Part shown: positions 27,446-37,727 of the stretch, one piece after another | Numbering within the stretch: the first letter of the stretch is position 1 | Layout: each line of letters opens with the position of its first letter | DNA from: JABMQB01 sp963677475 | GTDB taxonomy: Bacteria; Bacteroidota; Bacteroidia; Bacteroidales; Prolixibacteraceae | Reading direction: 5' to 3' | Length of the DNA: 64,000 nucleotides | Assembly (NCBI GenBank): GCA_963677475.2 | Contig: CAXXQD010000018.1 | Location: 1 to 64,000, forward strand | Notes under the pieces: model-generated | What the model was told of the DNA's origin: nothing | What the model saw: only the letters and a program-made list of their open reading frames with translations | Databases searched by the model: none | Made by a program: the position numbers and the translations under genes

Positions 27446-27720
27446 CTGAAAACTATTCGTTTTAGTAAATGCAATAGTAGTTGGGGCGACCTATAAATTA
27501 TTAGCATTATTAAACATATTGTTTAAGGGATTTCAATAGTAATTTTGTTATTATCTTGTTGTTATTTCTTTTTTCAGATAAGCCAAGCAAATTGAGGCTT
27601 TGTGTAAACGAAAAAAAAAGTACAATTATTCGTTTAAAAAAGATGAAATCAATAAAATAAATTTCAAATTTGTAACAAAAATAAGTCATATCTTTAGTAT
27701 TAATATAACTCTGTAGGTTA

Positions 27721-28278
27721 GTGTTGGAAGAGAAAAGCTATAAGGATTTATTTAAAATTTATTTTGTGCCCCTTTGTTATTTTGCCCAAAAGCATAATCT
27801 AAATTATTCCGATTCTGAGGAAGTTGTCCAGAAGGTATTCATAAAATTGTGGGAAAAGAAGGATTCCTTGATTGTTGAGAAATCTATTTCTGCATACTTA
27901 TACCAATCTGTCAAAAATGAAAGCCTAAATTTCCTTAAAAAGAAAAGCCTGACGGCAAAAAATAAGGAGGAATATGCCCAAAAAATCAAAAATGCAGAGT
28001 TGTTTTCATTGATCACCGAAGAAAATGGCGCATCTGCCTTACTTGCTAATGAGCTGGAACAAAAAATTGATCTGGCAATTAACGATCTCCCAAAAAAATG
28101 CAAGGAAATTTTTCTTTTGAGCAGAAAAGATTGTTTGACCATAAAACAAATTGCGGATAAGCTTAATGTGTCAACAAATACAGTTCAACGACAAATTTCA
28201 ATAGGAATATTAAAAATAAAGGAGATGCTAAAGCATTATATTTCAATTATTTTGATGCTTATTGGCTATTTTTTTTAA
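27721..28278 (+). CDS. ECF sigma factor, FecI type
   Basis: 185 aa with sigma region 2 ('YKDLFKIYFVPLCYFAQKH...DSEEVVQKVFIKLWEKKDSL...AYLYQSVKNESLNFLKKK') and region 4 helix-turn-helix ('LTIKQIADKLNVSTNTVQRQISIGILKIKEML'). The start is a GTG at 27721 (a TTG follows directly); no ATG is available, and the GTG gives a full region 2. The last 15 residues are hydrophobic, which is seen in some Bacteroidota FecI proteins. It is 65 bases upstream of the fecR-type gene and would drive the SusCD locus when released by it. Confidence 0.9.
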   Translation: MLEEKSYKDLFKIYFVPLCYFAQKHNLNYSDSEEVVQKVFIKLWEKKDSLIVEKSISAYLYQSVKNESLNFLKKKSLTAKNKEEYAQKIKNAELFSLITEENGASALLANELEQKIDLAINDLPKKCKEIFLLSRKDCLTIKQIADKLNVSTNTVQRQISIGILKIKEMLKHYISIILMLIGYFF

Positions 28279-28343
28279 AATAATTTAACATTTTTTTAAC
28301 TGACAAGGCGATTTATATTGTCTTACTAATGTAGAACCTAACT

Positions 28344-29426
28344 ATGAAATCTTTAATGGAAGAAGCTATTATTCGTTATTTGTCCGGAAATGCTACTGAT
28401 GAAGAAGCCCGGGAGATTCTTACCTGGAAAAAGCAAAATACTAAAAACCGTCAGTTTTATAAAGAAATTGAAATTGCTTTTAATACCACAGAGATTAACC
28501 TAAATCCGGATAACTATAATGCTTCAACCGTATATTCTGAAATCAATTCAATATTAAATAATAAAGTAATTTCTTTCCGTAGACGAATTGTTAAACGTGT
28601 TGCTGGTTATGCTGCTTCTGTTGTAATTACAGTTGGTTTAACCTTAGTAACACAAAACTATCTTATTAATAAAGAAGTTACTCCAGTTGCTTTAGCATCA
28701 ACTTCACAAACCATCGAAACCCCGGCGGGGGCAAAAAGCATTGTAACCCTCGAAGATGGAACAAAAATCTGGTTAAATGCAAATAGTAAATTAACGTATC
28801 CAACCCATTTTGAAAGAGACCAAAGGATTGTACAGTTAGAAGGCGAAGGTTATTTTGTTGTTTCCAAAGACAAAACATGTCCTTTTACTGTTAAAACATC
28901 TGATTTAAGTATCGATGTGCTGGGTACAACATTTAATGTGAAATCATACCCCGAAGAAGGATTGATTGAGACCACATTAATCGAAGGCGAAATTACTTTA
29001 AATAAGCTGAACAATAACGAAGAAGAAAAGGAAATCCTTAAACTGAAACCTAGTCAAAAAGCAACATTTATTAAAAAAGAAGGACGTTTGTTAGCAGATG
29101 AAATATTTGCTGCCGAAATCCCAACTAATCAGATAAAACAACGTACAAAGGAAAAGTTGATTATTGACGAAAATGTAGAAGCTGAAAGATTGGTTGCCTG
29201 GAAAGACAATAAAATGATTTTTGTGAACGAAACTTTTGAAAGCATAGCTGTTGAACTGGAAAGAAGATATGGGGCAAAAATTAAGTTCCAGGATAAAGAA
29301 GTGAAAAAATATAGGTTCTCAGGTGCCTTTGAAGAAATTAGTATTGATCAGGCACTTAATGCATTACAGTTTGCATCATCATTTAAATTTGAAGTTGACC
29401 AAGATTTAATAACCATAAAAAAATAA
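28344..29426 (+). CDS. FecR-type anti-sigma factor
   Basis: 360 aa with the standard layout: short cytoplasmic N-terminal domain (residues 1-80, sigma binding), one membrane helix (about 86-110, 'VAGYAASVVITVGLTLVTQ') and a periplasmic FecR domain ('TPAGAKSIVTLEDGTKIWLNANSKLTYP', 'RIVQLEGEGYFVVSKDK.CPF.V', 'VLGTTFNVKSY'). The C-terminal domain (about 290-360) is of the DUF4974 kind, which contacts the SusC STN domain. It sits between FecI and SusC and relays substrate binding to the sigma factor. Confidence 0.92.
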   Translation: MKSLMEEAIIRYLSGNATDEEAREILTWKKQNTKNRQFYKEIEIAFNTTEINLNPDNYNASTVYSEINSILNNKVISFRRRIVKRVAGYAASVVITVGLTLVTQNYLINKEVTPVALASTSQTIETPAGAKSIVTLEDGTKIWLNANSKLTYPTHFERDQRIVQLEGEGYFVVSKDKTCPFTVKTSDLSIDVLGTTFNVKSYPEEGLIETTLIEGEITLNKLNNNEEEKEILKLKPSQKATFIKKEGRLLADEIFAAEIPTNQIKQRTKEKLIIDENVEAERLVAWKDNKMIFVNETFESIAVELERRYGAKIKFQDKEVKKYRFSGAFEEISIDQALNALQFASSFKFEVDQDLITIKK

Positions 29427-29431
29427 AAAAA

Positions 29432-29465
29432 GAACCGGCAATTTGTTGCAGAAATTAACCGGTTC
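29432..29465 (+). promoter_or_regulatory. Long hairpin between fecR and susC of locus 1
   Basis: GAACCGG (29432-29438) pairs with CCGGTTC (29459-29465), and inside it AATTT (29440-29444) pairs with AAATT (29452-29456) around a 7-base loop. There is no T run, so it is not a standard terminator. It lies 41 bases before the susC ATG. The second locus has a comparable hairpin in the same place (53388-53414). Confidence 0.6.
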
Positions 29466-29506
29466 ACGAGATCATAAATTAATAATACTTAATTCAAATC
29501 AAAACT

Positions 29507-32500
29507 ATGAAAAAAAATCGAATTTCTCCCTTTGTGGAAAAGTGGAGAATTAAAAAGTTATTGTTTATGTTTAGATTATTATGTTTTTCTATGCTTTTGT
29601 CAATACTGCATGTTTCTGCGTCTGTATATTCGCAGCAAGCAAAGCTTAGTATTTCTCAAAAGAATGCGACAATTGGTGAAGTATTATATGAAATTGAGCA
29701 AAACTCCGATTTCAAGTTTCTTTACCGTAACGAAGCAATCGATGTTAATCGAGTTATTAACCTGGATGTAAAAGATGCCAACATTGAGACAATCTTGAAT
29801 GAGATTTTTTCAGAAGAAGATTTTACATACAAAATTTTTGAAAATAACTTAATTGCCATCAACAATGCAAATGCTGTGCAGCAACAAAAACAGCTGTCTG
29901 GTACTGTATCTGGACCTGATGGACAACCAATTCCGGGAGTTACTATTATCGAAGCTGGTACTACTAATGGAACAATAACCGATATTGACGGTAATTTCCA
30001 AATTAGTGTTGCTGAAGATGCAAAAACCTTGTTGTTTTCATTTGTTGGAATGAGATCACAAGAAGTAGCAATTGGTGCTAATTCTACGTTCACAGTTACA
30101 ATGGAAGAAGAAACAATTGGTTTATCTGAAGTAGTTGCCATTGGTTATGGTACTGCAAGAAGAAAAGATATTACCGGTGCTGTTGCTTCTGTTTCAACAG
30201 AACAACTTACAGCTGCTCCTGTAGCAGATGTAACTCAAGCGTTGAAAGGTAAACTGGCTGGTGTAAACGTTGTTTCCCAAGACGGTCGTCCTGGTGCCGA
30301 TGTTTCTATCCGTGTGCGTGGTGGTGGTTCTATTTCACAAAGCAACGACCCTCTGTTCATTGTTGACGGATTTCCAGTGAGCTCTATAAGCAATATTCCA
30401 TCAAACCAAATTCAAAGCATTGATGTTTTGAAAGATGCTTCCTCAACTGCAATCTATGGAGCTCGTGGTGCGAATGGTGTAATTATCGTAACAACTAAAA
30501 GCGGTTCTGTTGGTAAAACCAAAGTTACTTATGATGGCTATGTTCAGGCAAACACTGTACCTGAGTACCTTCCTGTAATGGAAGGTTATGATTATATTGC
30601 ATTTAACTGGGCTTATGCTGCTGCAATTGGTGATCAATATGCTGACGCTTGGGAAAGATTATGGGCAATTGGACGTTTTGAAGGTAGCAACTCTCGTGGT
30701 ATTGATTATTATAAAAATGTAGCTAGCCGTGACTTTAATAAAGAATTGTATAACAGTTCTTTTGCACACAACCACAATTTTAATATTACCAGCGGAACAG
30801 AAACTTCTAAGTATTTGTTTGCGATTAACCACATGGATCAGGACGGGATGAAAGTTGGATCTTACTACAAAAGGACCAACGTTCAATTCAAATTAGACCA
30901 GAAGTTAGGTGAAAATCTTGATTTAACCATTAATACCCGTTACACTAATGTTGAAACCGGAAATAACTCTGGTAACTCCCAAGGTTATTGGTTCCGTCCG
31001 ATTGCAACAGAAGATGTACTAGGAGATATGGATGTTACAAGCAATACCCAGTTAGGAGACTATAACGCACTATTACAAGACGTTTACAATCCTGTTTCAA
31101 TTATTGATGATACAGAAGATGTAACAAAAAGCAGGTCAATAGTGGCAAATACAGCTTTAAGTTGGGAAATTGTTAAAGGTTTGGTTGCTAAAACCGACTT
31201 AGGTTTAAGTGCCAGTTGGTCAAAAAGAAACCGTTGGTGGGGTGCTATTTCTAGAAATTATTTAGATGGAACTGGTACCGCTTTATATTCAGGGGATGCA
31301 CAAATCAGGTCATCTGAAGGATGGAACTTACGTTGGGTAAACACCGTTAATTACGAAGTACAAGGTTTAGGCGATGATCATGCGTTGAATTTCTTAGCTG
31401 GTATGGAGGTCGCAGATTCTGGATCAGAATATCTTGATGTTAGGGCCAATGAATTCCCTGCTTCCTACGATGGAGATCGTGCTTATGCAAATATGAACGA
31501 CTTCTTAAGAAGGGATAGTGAAAACTTTACTATTGCATCTAATACAGGTATTGCAAATCGTTTGCAGTCGTATTTCGGTCGTGTAAATTACACCTATAAA
31601 AGCAAGTATTTATTCACCGGAACATTCCGTGCAGATGGTTCTTCAAGGTTCGCACCAAGTAATCGTTGGGGATATTTCCCAGCAGGCGCCCTTGCATGGC
31701 GTATGTCAGAAGAATCTTTCTTACAAGATGCAGATTGGTTGGATAACTTAAAAATGAGGGTATCCTATGGTAGTGTAGGTAGCGATGCAATTAGTGCAGA
31801 ATTATGGAAACAAAGTTGGGCATCAGGAACAACCAGATGGTCAATTGACGAAGTTAGACAGCCTAGTTATACTCCCGCTTCTAACTTAATTGCGAATCCT
31901 GATTTGAAATGGGAAACAACCATAACAAGGAACCTTGGGTTTGATTTTGCACTATTCAATAGCAAACTATCAGGTTCATTGGAATTATATAAAAATACAG
32001 TAAAAGACTTGCTGTTAGTAACTCCTGTATCTGATCTTACTGGATTCCAGTTCACTCAGGAGAATATTGGAGCAACAAGCAACAAAGGTATCGAACTTGC
32101 CTTATCTGCTGAAATTGTCCGCTCTCAGGACTTTAACCTCCGTGCAAGCATAAATATCAATATGAATAGGAATAATGTGGATGAACTTGCTGAAAGTATT
32201 AATGGCGAATATAGTTCAGGTTTTGGTGGCGTTCGTTTAAATCCTCGTAACGACTATTATTTGACAGTTGGAGAACCTGTTGGCCTTCTTCGTGGTTATG
32301 TTCATGAAGGATGGTACACAACTTCTGACTTTAATTACGATGCAGCTACTCAGATATATACATTAAAAGATGGTATTGCTGATCCGGCTAGTGGAGTACT
32401 TCCAAATATTTATGGAACATTTGAAAACAAACCTGGATCTCAAACAGCATATCCTGGTGTTCAAAAACTAAAAGATATTAGTGGTCCTGACGGAGTCCCT

Positions 32501-33115
32501 GACGGAGTAGTTGATGATTATGACCTTGGTGTTATTGGGGATACTAACCCTGCTCATACAGGTGGATTTAGCATTAGTGGTAACTATAAAAACTTTGACT
32601 TTGGTTTAGACTTTAACTGGAGTTATGGCAACGATATTTACAATGCTGCTCATGTTGAAACATACTTGGGTAACAAAGAATCTGGTTTGTTCAGAAATAG
32701 ATACCAGGAACAAGCAGGTCACTATAAAATCTACGATATTGTTGGAGGTCAGTTAACTAAAGTGGTTGATCCAGCTGCATTGGATGCTCTAAATGCCAAT
32801 GCAACTACCTATTTGCCTTATCCTGAAAGTGCTGTATTCTCAACATTTGGTGTTGAAGATGGTTCATTCTTAAGGCTTAACACTGTAACTTTAGGATACA
32901 CATTACCTAATAGTGTGCTATCAAAAATTGGTATCAATAAGTTCCGTATTTATGGTTCAATCTACAATGCCTTAACATTTACAAAATACTCCGGTTTCGA
33001 CCCGGAAGTAAACGTTAATGAAGAAAGTAGTTCTTTCTATCCGACACCTGGATTGGATTATAATTCATATCCTAGGGCGCGTACATTTACTTTAGGGGTT
33101 AATATTGATTTTTAA
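29507..33115 (+). CDS. SusC-like TonB-dependent receptor with STN domain
   Basis: 1202 aa. Signal peptide ends near 'VSASVYSQQ'. Residues about 50-118 are an STN domain ('NATIGEVLYEIEQNSDFKFLYRNEAIDV', 'ANIETILNEIF'), the sign of signalling through FecR. Residues about 128-205 are a carboxypeptidase-regulatory-like domain ('LSGTVSGPDGQPIPGV'). Next come the plug ('VVAIGYGTARRKDITGAV', 'VRGGGSISQSNDPLFIVDGFP', 'IDVLKDASSTAIYGARGANGVI') and the 22-strand outer-membrane barrel ending in 'FTLGVNIDF' with C-terminal Phe. It imports oligosaccharides with the SusD lipoprotein that starts 21 bases later. The gene is intact across 3.6 kb, in contrast to its neighbours. Confidence 0.95.
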   Translation: MKKNRISPFVEKWRIKKLLFMFRLLCFSMLLSILHVSASVYSQQAKLSISQKNATIGEVLYEIEQNSDFKFLYRNEAIDVNRVINLDVKDANIETILNEIFSEEDFTYKIFENNLIAINNANAVQQQKQLSGTVSGPDGQPIPGVTIIEAGTTNGTITDIDGNFQISVAEDAKTLLFSFVGMRSQEVAIGANSTFTVTMEEETIGLSEVVAIGYGTARRKDITGAVASVSTEQLTAAPVADVTQALKGKLAGVNVVSQDGRPGADVSIRVRGGGSISQSNDPLFIVDGFPVSSISNIPSNQIQSIDVLKDASSTAIYGARGANGVIIVTTKSGSVGKTKVTYDGYVQANTVPEYLPVMEGYDYIAFNWAYAAAIGDQYADAWERLWAIGRFEGSNSRGIDYYKNVASRDFNKELYNSSFAHNHNFNITSGTETSKYLFAINHMDQDGMKVGSYYKRTNVQFKLDQKLGENLDLTINTRYTNVETGNNSGNSQGYWFRPIATEDVLGDMDVTSNTQLGDYNALLQDVYNPVSIIDDTEDVTKSRSIVANTALSWEIVKGLVAKTDLGLSASWSKRNRWWGAISRNYLDGTGTALYSGDAQIRSSEGWNLRWVNTVNYEVQGLGDDHALNFLAGMEVADSGSEYLDVRANEFPASYDGDRAYANMNDFLRRDSENFTIASNTGIANRLQSYFGRVNYTYKSKYLFTGTFRADGSSRFAPSNRWGYFPAGALAWRMSEESFLQDADWLDNLKMRVSYGSVGSDAISAELWKQSWASGTTRWSIDEVRQPSYTPASNLIANPDLKWETTITRNLGFDFALFNSKLSGSLELYKNTVKDLLLVTPVSDLTGFQFTQENIGATSNKGIELALSAEIVRSQDFNLRASININMNRNNVDELAESINGEYSSGFGGVRLNPRNDYYLTVGEPVGLLRGYVHEGWYTTSDFNYDAATQIYTLKDGIADPASGVLPNIYGTFENKPGSQTAYPGVQKLKDISGPDGVPDGVVDDYDLGVIGDTNPAHTGGFSISGNYKNFDFGLDFNWSYGNDIYNAAHVETYLGNKESGLFRNRYQEQAGHYKIYDIVGGQLTKVVDPAALDALNANATTYLPYPESAVFSTFGVEDGSFLRLNTVTLGYTLPNSVLSKIGINKFRIYGSIYNALTFTKYSGFDPEVNVNEESSSFYPTPGLDYNSYPRARTFTLGVNIDF

Positions 33116-33135
33116 TTTTTAACAATTCGTAAATT

Positions 33136-35258
33136 ATGAAAAAGTTATTATATAGTATGCTTGCCGTATTTGTATTAGGATTTACGGCATGTGAAAAAGA
33201 TTTTTTAGATGTGCAAGCGCCGTCGAGCGTTGATGAAGATTTCGTATTTGCAACTCCGGGCGAAGCACAAAAAGTATTAGCTGGTATTTATGACCTGTGG
33301 CACGATCTTGATCGATTAATGTTTTACGAAACTGAGGTCGTAGGTTCAGATAGTGAATGCCACCCTGAAAATTATGCTTCTCAAGGTCGTCATATTCCGG
33401 AAGGATTATTCGAATCAGAGTATAATATCAACGATGGTAACTCTGCAACAGAGTGGAGGGAGTGTTTCATTATTATTAATCGTTGCAACATTATGATTGA
33501 AGCCTTTGAAAGCAAAGAAGGTTATCAGGAAGCTGTTGCTGCAGGTGTTCCAAGTGAATGGACCCAGGTGTACGGTGAAGCTGTTGCAGCTCGTGCTACC
33601 TGTTATAAGTTATTAATCCGCTACTTTGGAGATGCACCTTATTTTGACTATCCAATCAGAACAACTGCGCAAACAGATTCTTTGGGCTTAACTTCACGTG
33701 ACATTATTTATGATAATGAAATAGCTGCCCTTAAAAAAGCAGTTCCATTAATGTATCGTTTAGGTGAAGGTGGAGTGAATGCTGAGCGTTTTTCAGGTAC
33801 TTATGGTGATTACTTAATCGCAAGATTGGCATTTGATGCTGCTGGGTATCAATTACGTCGTACAGACCTTGATTACGGAAGTGTTTCTTTTGACCAATGG
33901 GGAGTTGATAATACAACCTGGCAAGCTAAATATGTTAGGCGTAGTGATTGGGCTACTTATATGAACACTGCAAAAGAATACTATTTGAAAGTGGTAAATA
34001 ACCCAGGTTCCGCATATTTAATTGAGTCTGATGAAAGAGGTGCAGGATTTGACAACCCATTCCAACGTAACTTCCAATATTTAATGGACTTACAAATCAG
34101 CCCGGAATCAATTTTTGAAACTGGTTATACCAGAACTCAAAACTCAGATTTCCCTTACTCATTTGGCCGTCCTTCAGGTGGTGGTGGTTCTAATGCTTAT
34201 CCATGCAAAAACTACGGACAAAGCCGTTTGTATGCCAGCTATTATTATGGTGATTTTATACCAGGTGACAAACGTCGTGACGTTACTGCCTGTGTAACAG
34301 CTAACTCTGGGGCAGCATCAGAAAAACTGATCAACTTCCAACCAGGTAGTCGTGAAAAAGGTGGTTTGGCACATAATAAATTAGATGAGTCTCGTTTTGC
34401 TGATCCTTATACAACAAGGCAACGTCAATCAGGTTGTAACTGGCAACAAGTACGTATGGGTGATGTTATGTTAGACCTTGCTTATGCAGCAGCTACTACA
34501 GGTGATGCAAGCACTGCAAAAACATATTTAACCAAAGTTCGTAGCCGTGCATTCTCAGCTGAAGATCAAGCTGAAAAAGTTACTGCTTATGTGAATGCTC
34601 TTTCAGGACAGGATTTAGTCGAGGCAATAGCTTTCGAACGTAAACTTGGAATTAGGTGCTGAAGGTAAAACCCGTTGGGATATGACCCTTTACGGAACTA
34701 TGCCGGAAAGGATTCAAAAACTACGTGATAGGCAAAGAGAAATGGTTGCTGGATTAGAAACTGATGGTTATTATACATTTGCCGAAACAGGAATGACTAT
34801 TTCTCGTTGGATTTGGACGAAGTTTGTAAACATTAAAGAAGATATTGATCCTTCTTTGAATTTATTAACTACTCAAACTCCTGCAGGTATTACAACTGAT
34901 GATCCAACTTACCCGGTATTAGTACCAGGTTGGAGGGGAACCAGTGATTTATGGACTGATTATATTGCAACATTAAGCAGTGATAAGGTTAACCTTGGCA
35001 ATACGTGGAATGTACGAATATATCGATCCAGATGGTCCTGTTGCTGCAGCACTTGAAGCTGATGGTTATGAAAAGTCTCCATGGGGAGAAAACATTGTTG
35101 CCAATAAGAGTCAATATACTGAAGATATTTTCAGAGGATATCCCGATGCATATTATACGCAACAACAGCCACCTCGTTATATCAGAGCTATTCCTTATGA
35201 AACACTTTCAAGGTCAAATGGTATGATAACTCAAGGTTATGGCCACGCTTCTGAATAA
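33136..35258 (+). pseudogene. SusD-like outer-membrane lipoprotein, two frame disruptions
   Basis: Three frames (33136-34662, 34646-35056, 34980-35258) join into one SusD/RagB protein of about 706 aa. Lipoprotein signal 'LGFTACEKDFLDVQAPSS' and TPR-type N-terminal half are normal. The first break lies at the CTT codon 34645-34647: 'FERKL' continues as 'ELGAEGKTRWD' one base later. The second lies at CTT 34994-34996: 'DKVNL' continues as 'AIRGMYEYIDP' one base later. Both need removal of one base in CTTGG. Joined, the protein ends with the expected SusD C-terminus. In a cell it would cap the SusC barrel and hold the glycan. Real mutation, sequence error and +1 recoding all fit. Confidence 0.85.
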
Positions 35259-35297
35259 TTTTAGTCAATTAAATTATATTTAATAAGTAATTTATTT

Positions 35298-35327
35298 ATA
35301 ACCCGTCACAGTTTTGTGACGGGTTAT
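35298..35327 (+). terminator. Perfect terminator-like hairpin after susD of locus 1
   Basis: Thirteen-bp perfect arms ATAACCCGTCACA (35298-35310) and TGTGACGGGTTAT (35315-35327), loop GTTT. Only a short T-rich stretch follows, so termination may be partial; it divides susCD from the enzyme genes. Confidence 0.8.
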
Positions 35328-35349
35328 TTCGTTATCTTTACTTTAGGCG

Positions 35350-35370
35350 ATATACAATTAAATTGTATAT
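35350..35370. promoter_or_regulatory. 21-bp palindrome upstream of the LamG gene
   Basis: ATATACAATT-A-AATTGTATAT is perfectly symmetric around base 35360 and ends 27 bases before the ATG at 35398, the place of a promoter-overlapping operator. The cognate protein is unknown. Confidence 0.45.
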
Positions 35371-35397
35371 TTACTATTTAATCTAAAACCAACAATA

Positions 35398-36073
35398 ATG
35401 TATAAGATTCTTTCTTTAATTGTACTATTGTGTGCATTTTGTTCTTCACGTGTAAATTCTGCAGAATCAGTAAAATCTGAAAATAAGGTAGTAAAGGAGT
35501 GGAAACCCGCAGAAATGTTAAATTCAAATAACCCTTCCTACCAAATATTAGGTGAGCCTAAAGTTGTGGATTCCAAGTATGGACGAGGCGGTATATTTTG
35601 ATGGTATTGACGATGCCATACAATTCCCTGAGATGCCTTTGGAAGGATTAGGGGCATTCACTGTAGAAATGATTTTTCATCCTGATATGGATGCGCCTTT
35701 CGAACAGCGCGTTGTTCATGTTGGGGGAATTACCGTTGACCGGATGCTGCTGGAAATTAGGGCTGTGGAATCAAATTGGTACTTTGATGGCTTTGTTGCT
35801 TCAGGCAATAATAAAACTGCATTAATCGATGAAACATTGATCCATCCCCTTGGTCAGTGGCACCATGTTGCCCTGGTTGTTGACTCAAAAAGTATGACAA
35901 CGTTTGTAAACGGACAAAAGGAATTAAGTACTGATTATTCATTCTTGCCTATCAAAGGTGGAATAAGTTCAATTGGCGTACGCCAAAATAAAGTGTCGTG
36001 GTACAAAGGGAAAATTTACAAGGTCCGTATTTCGTCAGGAGCATTGGCACCAGAAGAATTTATGAAGAAATAA
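35398..36073 (+). pseudogene. Secreted LamG-type (concanavalin-like) domain protein, one frame disruption
   Basis: Frames 35398-35601 and 35552-36073 join into about 224 aa. The first gives a signal peptide ('LIVLLCAFCSSRVNSAES') and 'LGEPKVVDSKYG'. The second continues 'EAVYFDGIDDAIQF', the standard start of a LamG jelly roll, then 'FTVEMIFHPD', 'GQWHHVALVVDSKSMTTFVNGQ' and 'YKGKIYKVRISSGALAPEEF'. The break is at 35578-35592 and is cured by removing one base. No catalytic domain is present; it is a glycan-binding or accessory protein of the pectin locus. Confidence 0.78.
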
Positions 36074-36279
36074 ATCATAGTTCTGAAATTATCTTATGGA
36101 AGAATTTCTGGTTTCTATATACTTCGATGATTAAAACGATTAATCGATAAGTTGCATTTATTGAAAAGCGTGATTAGGAATAGAAGCTAGCTAATTCATT
36201 ATTAAAATTGTAAGCAATAAATTTCTTTTTAGATAATACTAAGGAAACCTAAAAACATCAGACTAAATCAATATAAAAT

Positions 36280-37647
36280 ATGTTTAAGATATTGTACCAT
36301 CATTTTATTCTGCATCAGGGATTTTATATTCATGTAGTACACCACAACTGTTGAAGAAAATACACAGCTTGTTACGGCAAAAAGCATCATCGAACAGATC
36401 AGTGAACCAATAATCCCTGAGTTTTCGCTCAATGTTATGGATTTTGGTGCTGTAAGCGATTCTGTAACGGATAATGAATTTGCTTTTCAAAATGCCATTG
36501 AAGAACTTACATAAAAAAGGAGGAGGGACTCTTCATTGTTCCAAGCGGATGCTATTTGTTAAATGGACCGGTTCACCTTAAAAGCAATATGAACCTTCAC
36601 TTAGAGGAAGGGGTAAGGTTAAAATTTGGATCGAATCCATTGGATTATTTGCCGGTGGTGAGCACCAGTTGGGAGGGCACTTTCCTTTATAATTACAGCC
36701 CATTTATTTATGCAAAAGATTGCAAAAATATTGCAATTACAGGTAAAGGGATAATCGATGGTAATGCATCAAAAACCTGGGCACAATGGCGCGACCAGCA
36801 AAGTGCCGATCAACTTTTGAGCCGCGAAATGAACCACGCGAATGTGCCTATTTCTGATCGCGTATTTGGTGAAGGGCATTACCTAAGGCCACACCTGGTT
36901 CAATTTTTTGATTGCCAAAATGTAAAGGTCGAAGGTGTGAAAATGATTGATTCACCGTTTTGGTGCCTGCATCTTTTGAGGTGTGAAAATGTTATTGTAA
37001 GGGCGGTTCGTTACGACGCACAAAATAAAAATAACGATGGTATTGATCCTGAATATTCGAAAAATGTATTGATCGAAGATGTAATATTTAATAATTCTGA
37101 TGACAATGTAGCAATCAAGGCTGGTCGTGATAATGAAGGAAGGGCTTCAAAAGTCAGGTCTGAAAATATTGTGGTACGTAATTGTAAGTTTATGGGGCTT
37201 CATGCACTTGTTATAGGTAGCGAAATGTCGGCCGGGGTGCAAAATGTTTTTGTGGAGAACTGTGGCTTTGCCGGAAAACTAAAAAGGGGTATTTACCTGA
37301 AATCAAATCCTGACAGAGGTGGTTTTATGAAAAATATTTATTTAAAAAACATTGACCTTGGTGAGGTACAAGATTGTATTTATATAACTTCTTTTTACCA
37401 CAACGAAGGAGAAGGACATGTTACCACTATAGAGGATGTGTATTTCGAAAACATTAGCTGTAAAAAGGCAACTGCTGGTGGAATTGTTATTCAAGGATTT
37501 CCCGAAAAGAAGATATCAGATATATATTTTAAAAACATTCGCATCGATTCGGTTATGAATGCCATGAGCATGACCGATACAGATAACATTATTTTTAGCA
37601 ATATAATTATTGGCGATCAGGCAAACGCCCCGTCCTTTGTCCATTAA
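36280..37647 (+). pseudogene. GH28 polygalacturonase-type glycosidase with disrupted 5' end
   Basis: The long frame 36556-37647 is most of a right-handed beta-helix GH28 enzyme: 'NKNNDGIDPEYSKNV', 'DDNVAIKAGRDNEGR', 'HALVIGSEMSAG' and 'RGIYLKSNPDRGG' are the family's four catalytic/substrate motifs. The missing start is upstream in other frames: 'MFKILYHH' (36280), 'SASGILYSCSTPQ' (a lipobox-like piece), 'VEENTQLVTAKSII...VMDFGAVSDSVTDNEFAFQNAIEEL' and then 'HKKGGGT'. Joining them needs about four one-base changes, near 36308, 36350, 36506-36509 (after a CTT) and 36531-36534 (after a CTT). Net shift is zero, giving about 455 aa. It would release galacturonic acid from pectin fragments in the periplasm. 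Confidence 0.8.
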
Positions 37648-37727
37648 GGACAATTTATGTTAAACTTTACCTAATAAACAGAAGTCTAAGACAGATAAGA
37701 AATAACCAGATAAATTAATTTAAACCA

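Noticed and set aside
34646..35258. Two small independent genes after susD
   Set aside because: Both continue SusD family sequence exactly where the preceding frame is lost.
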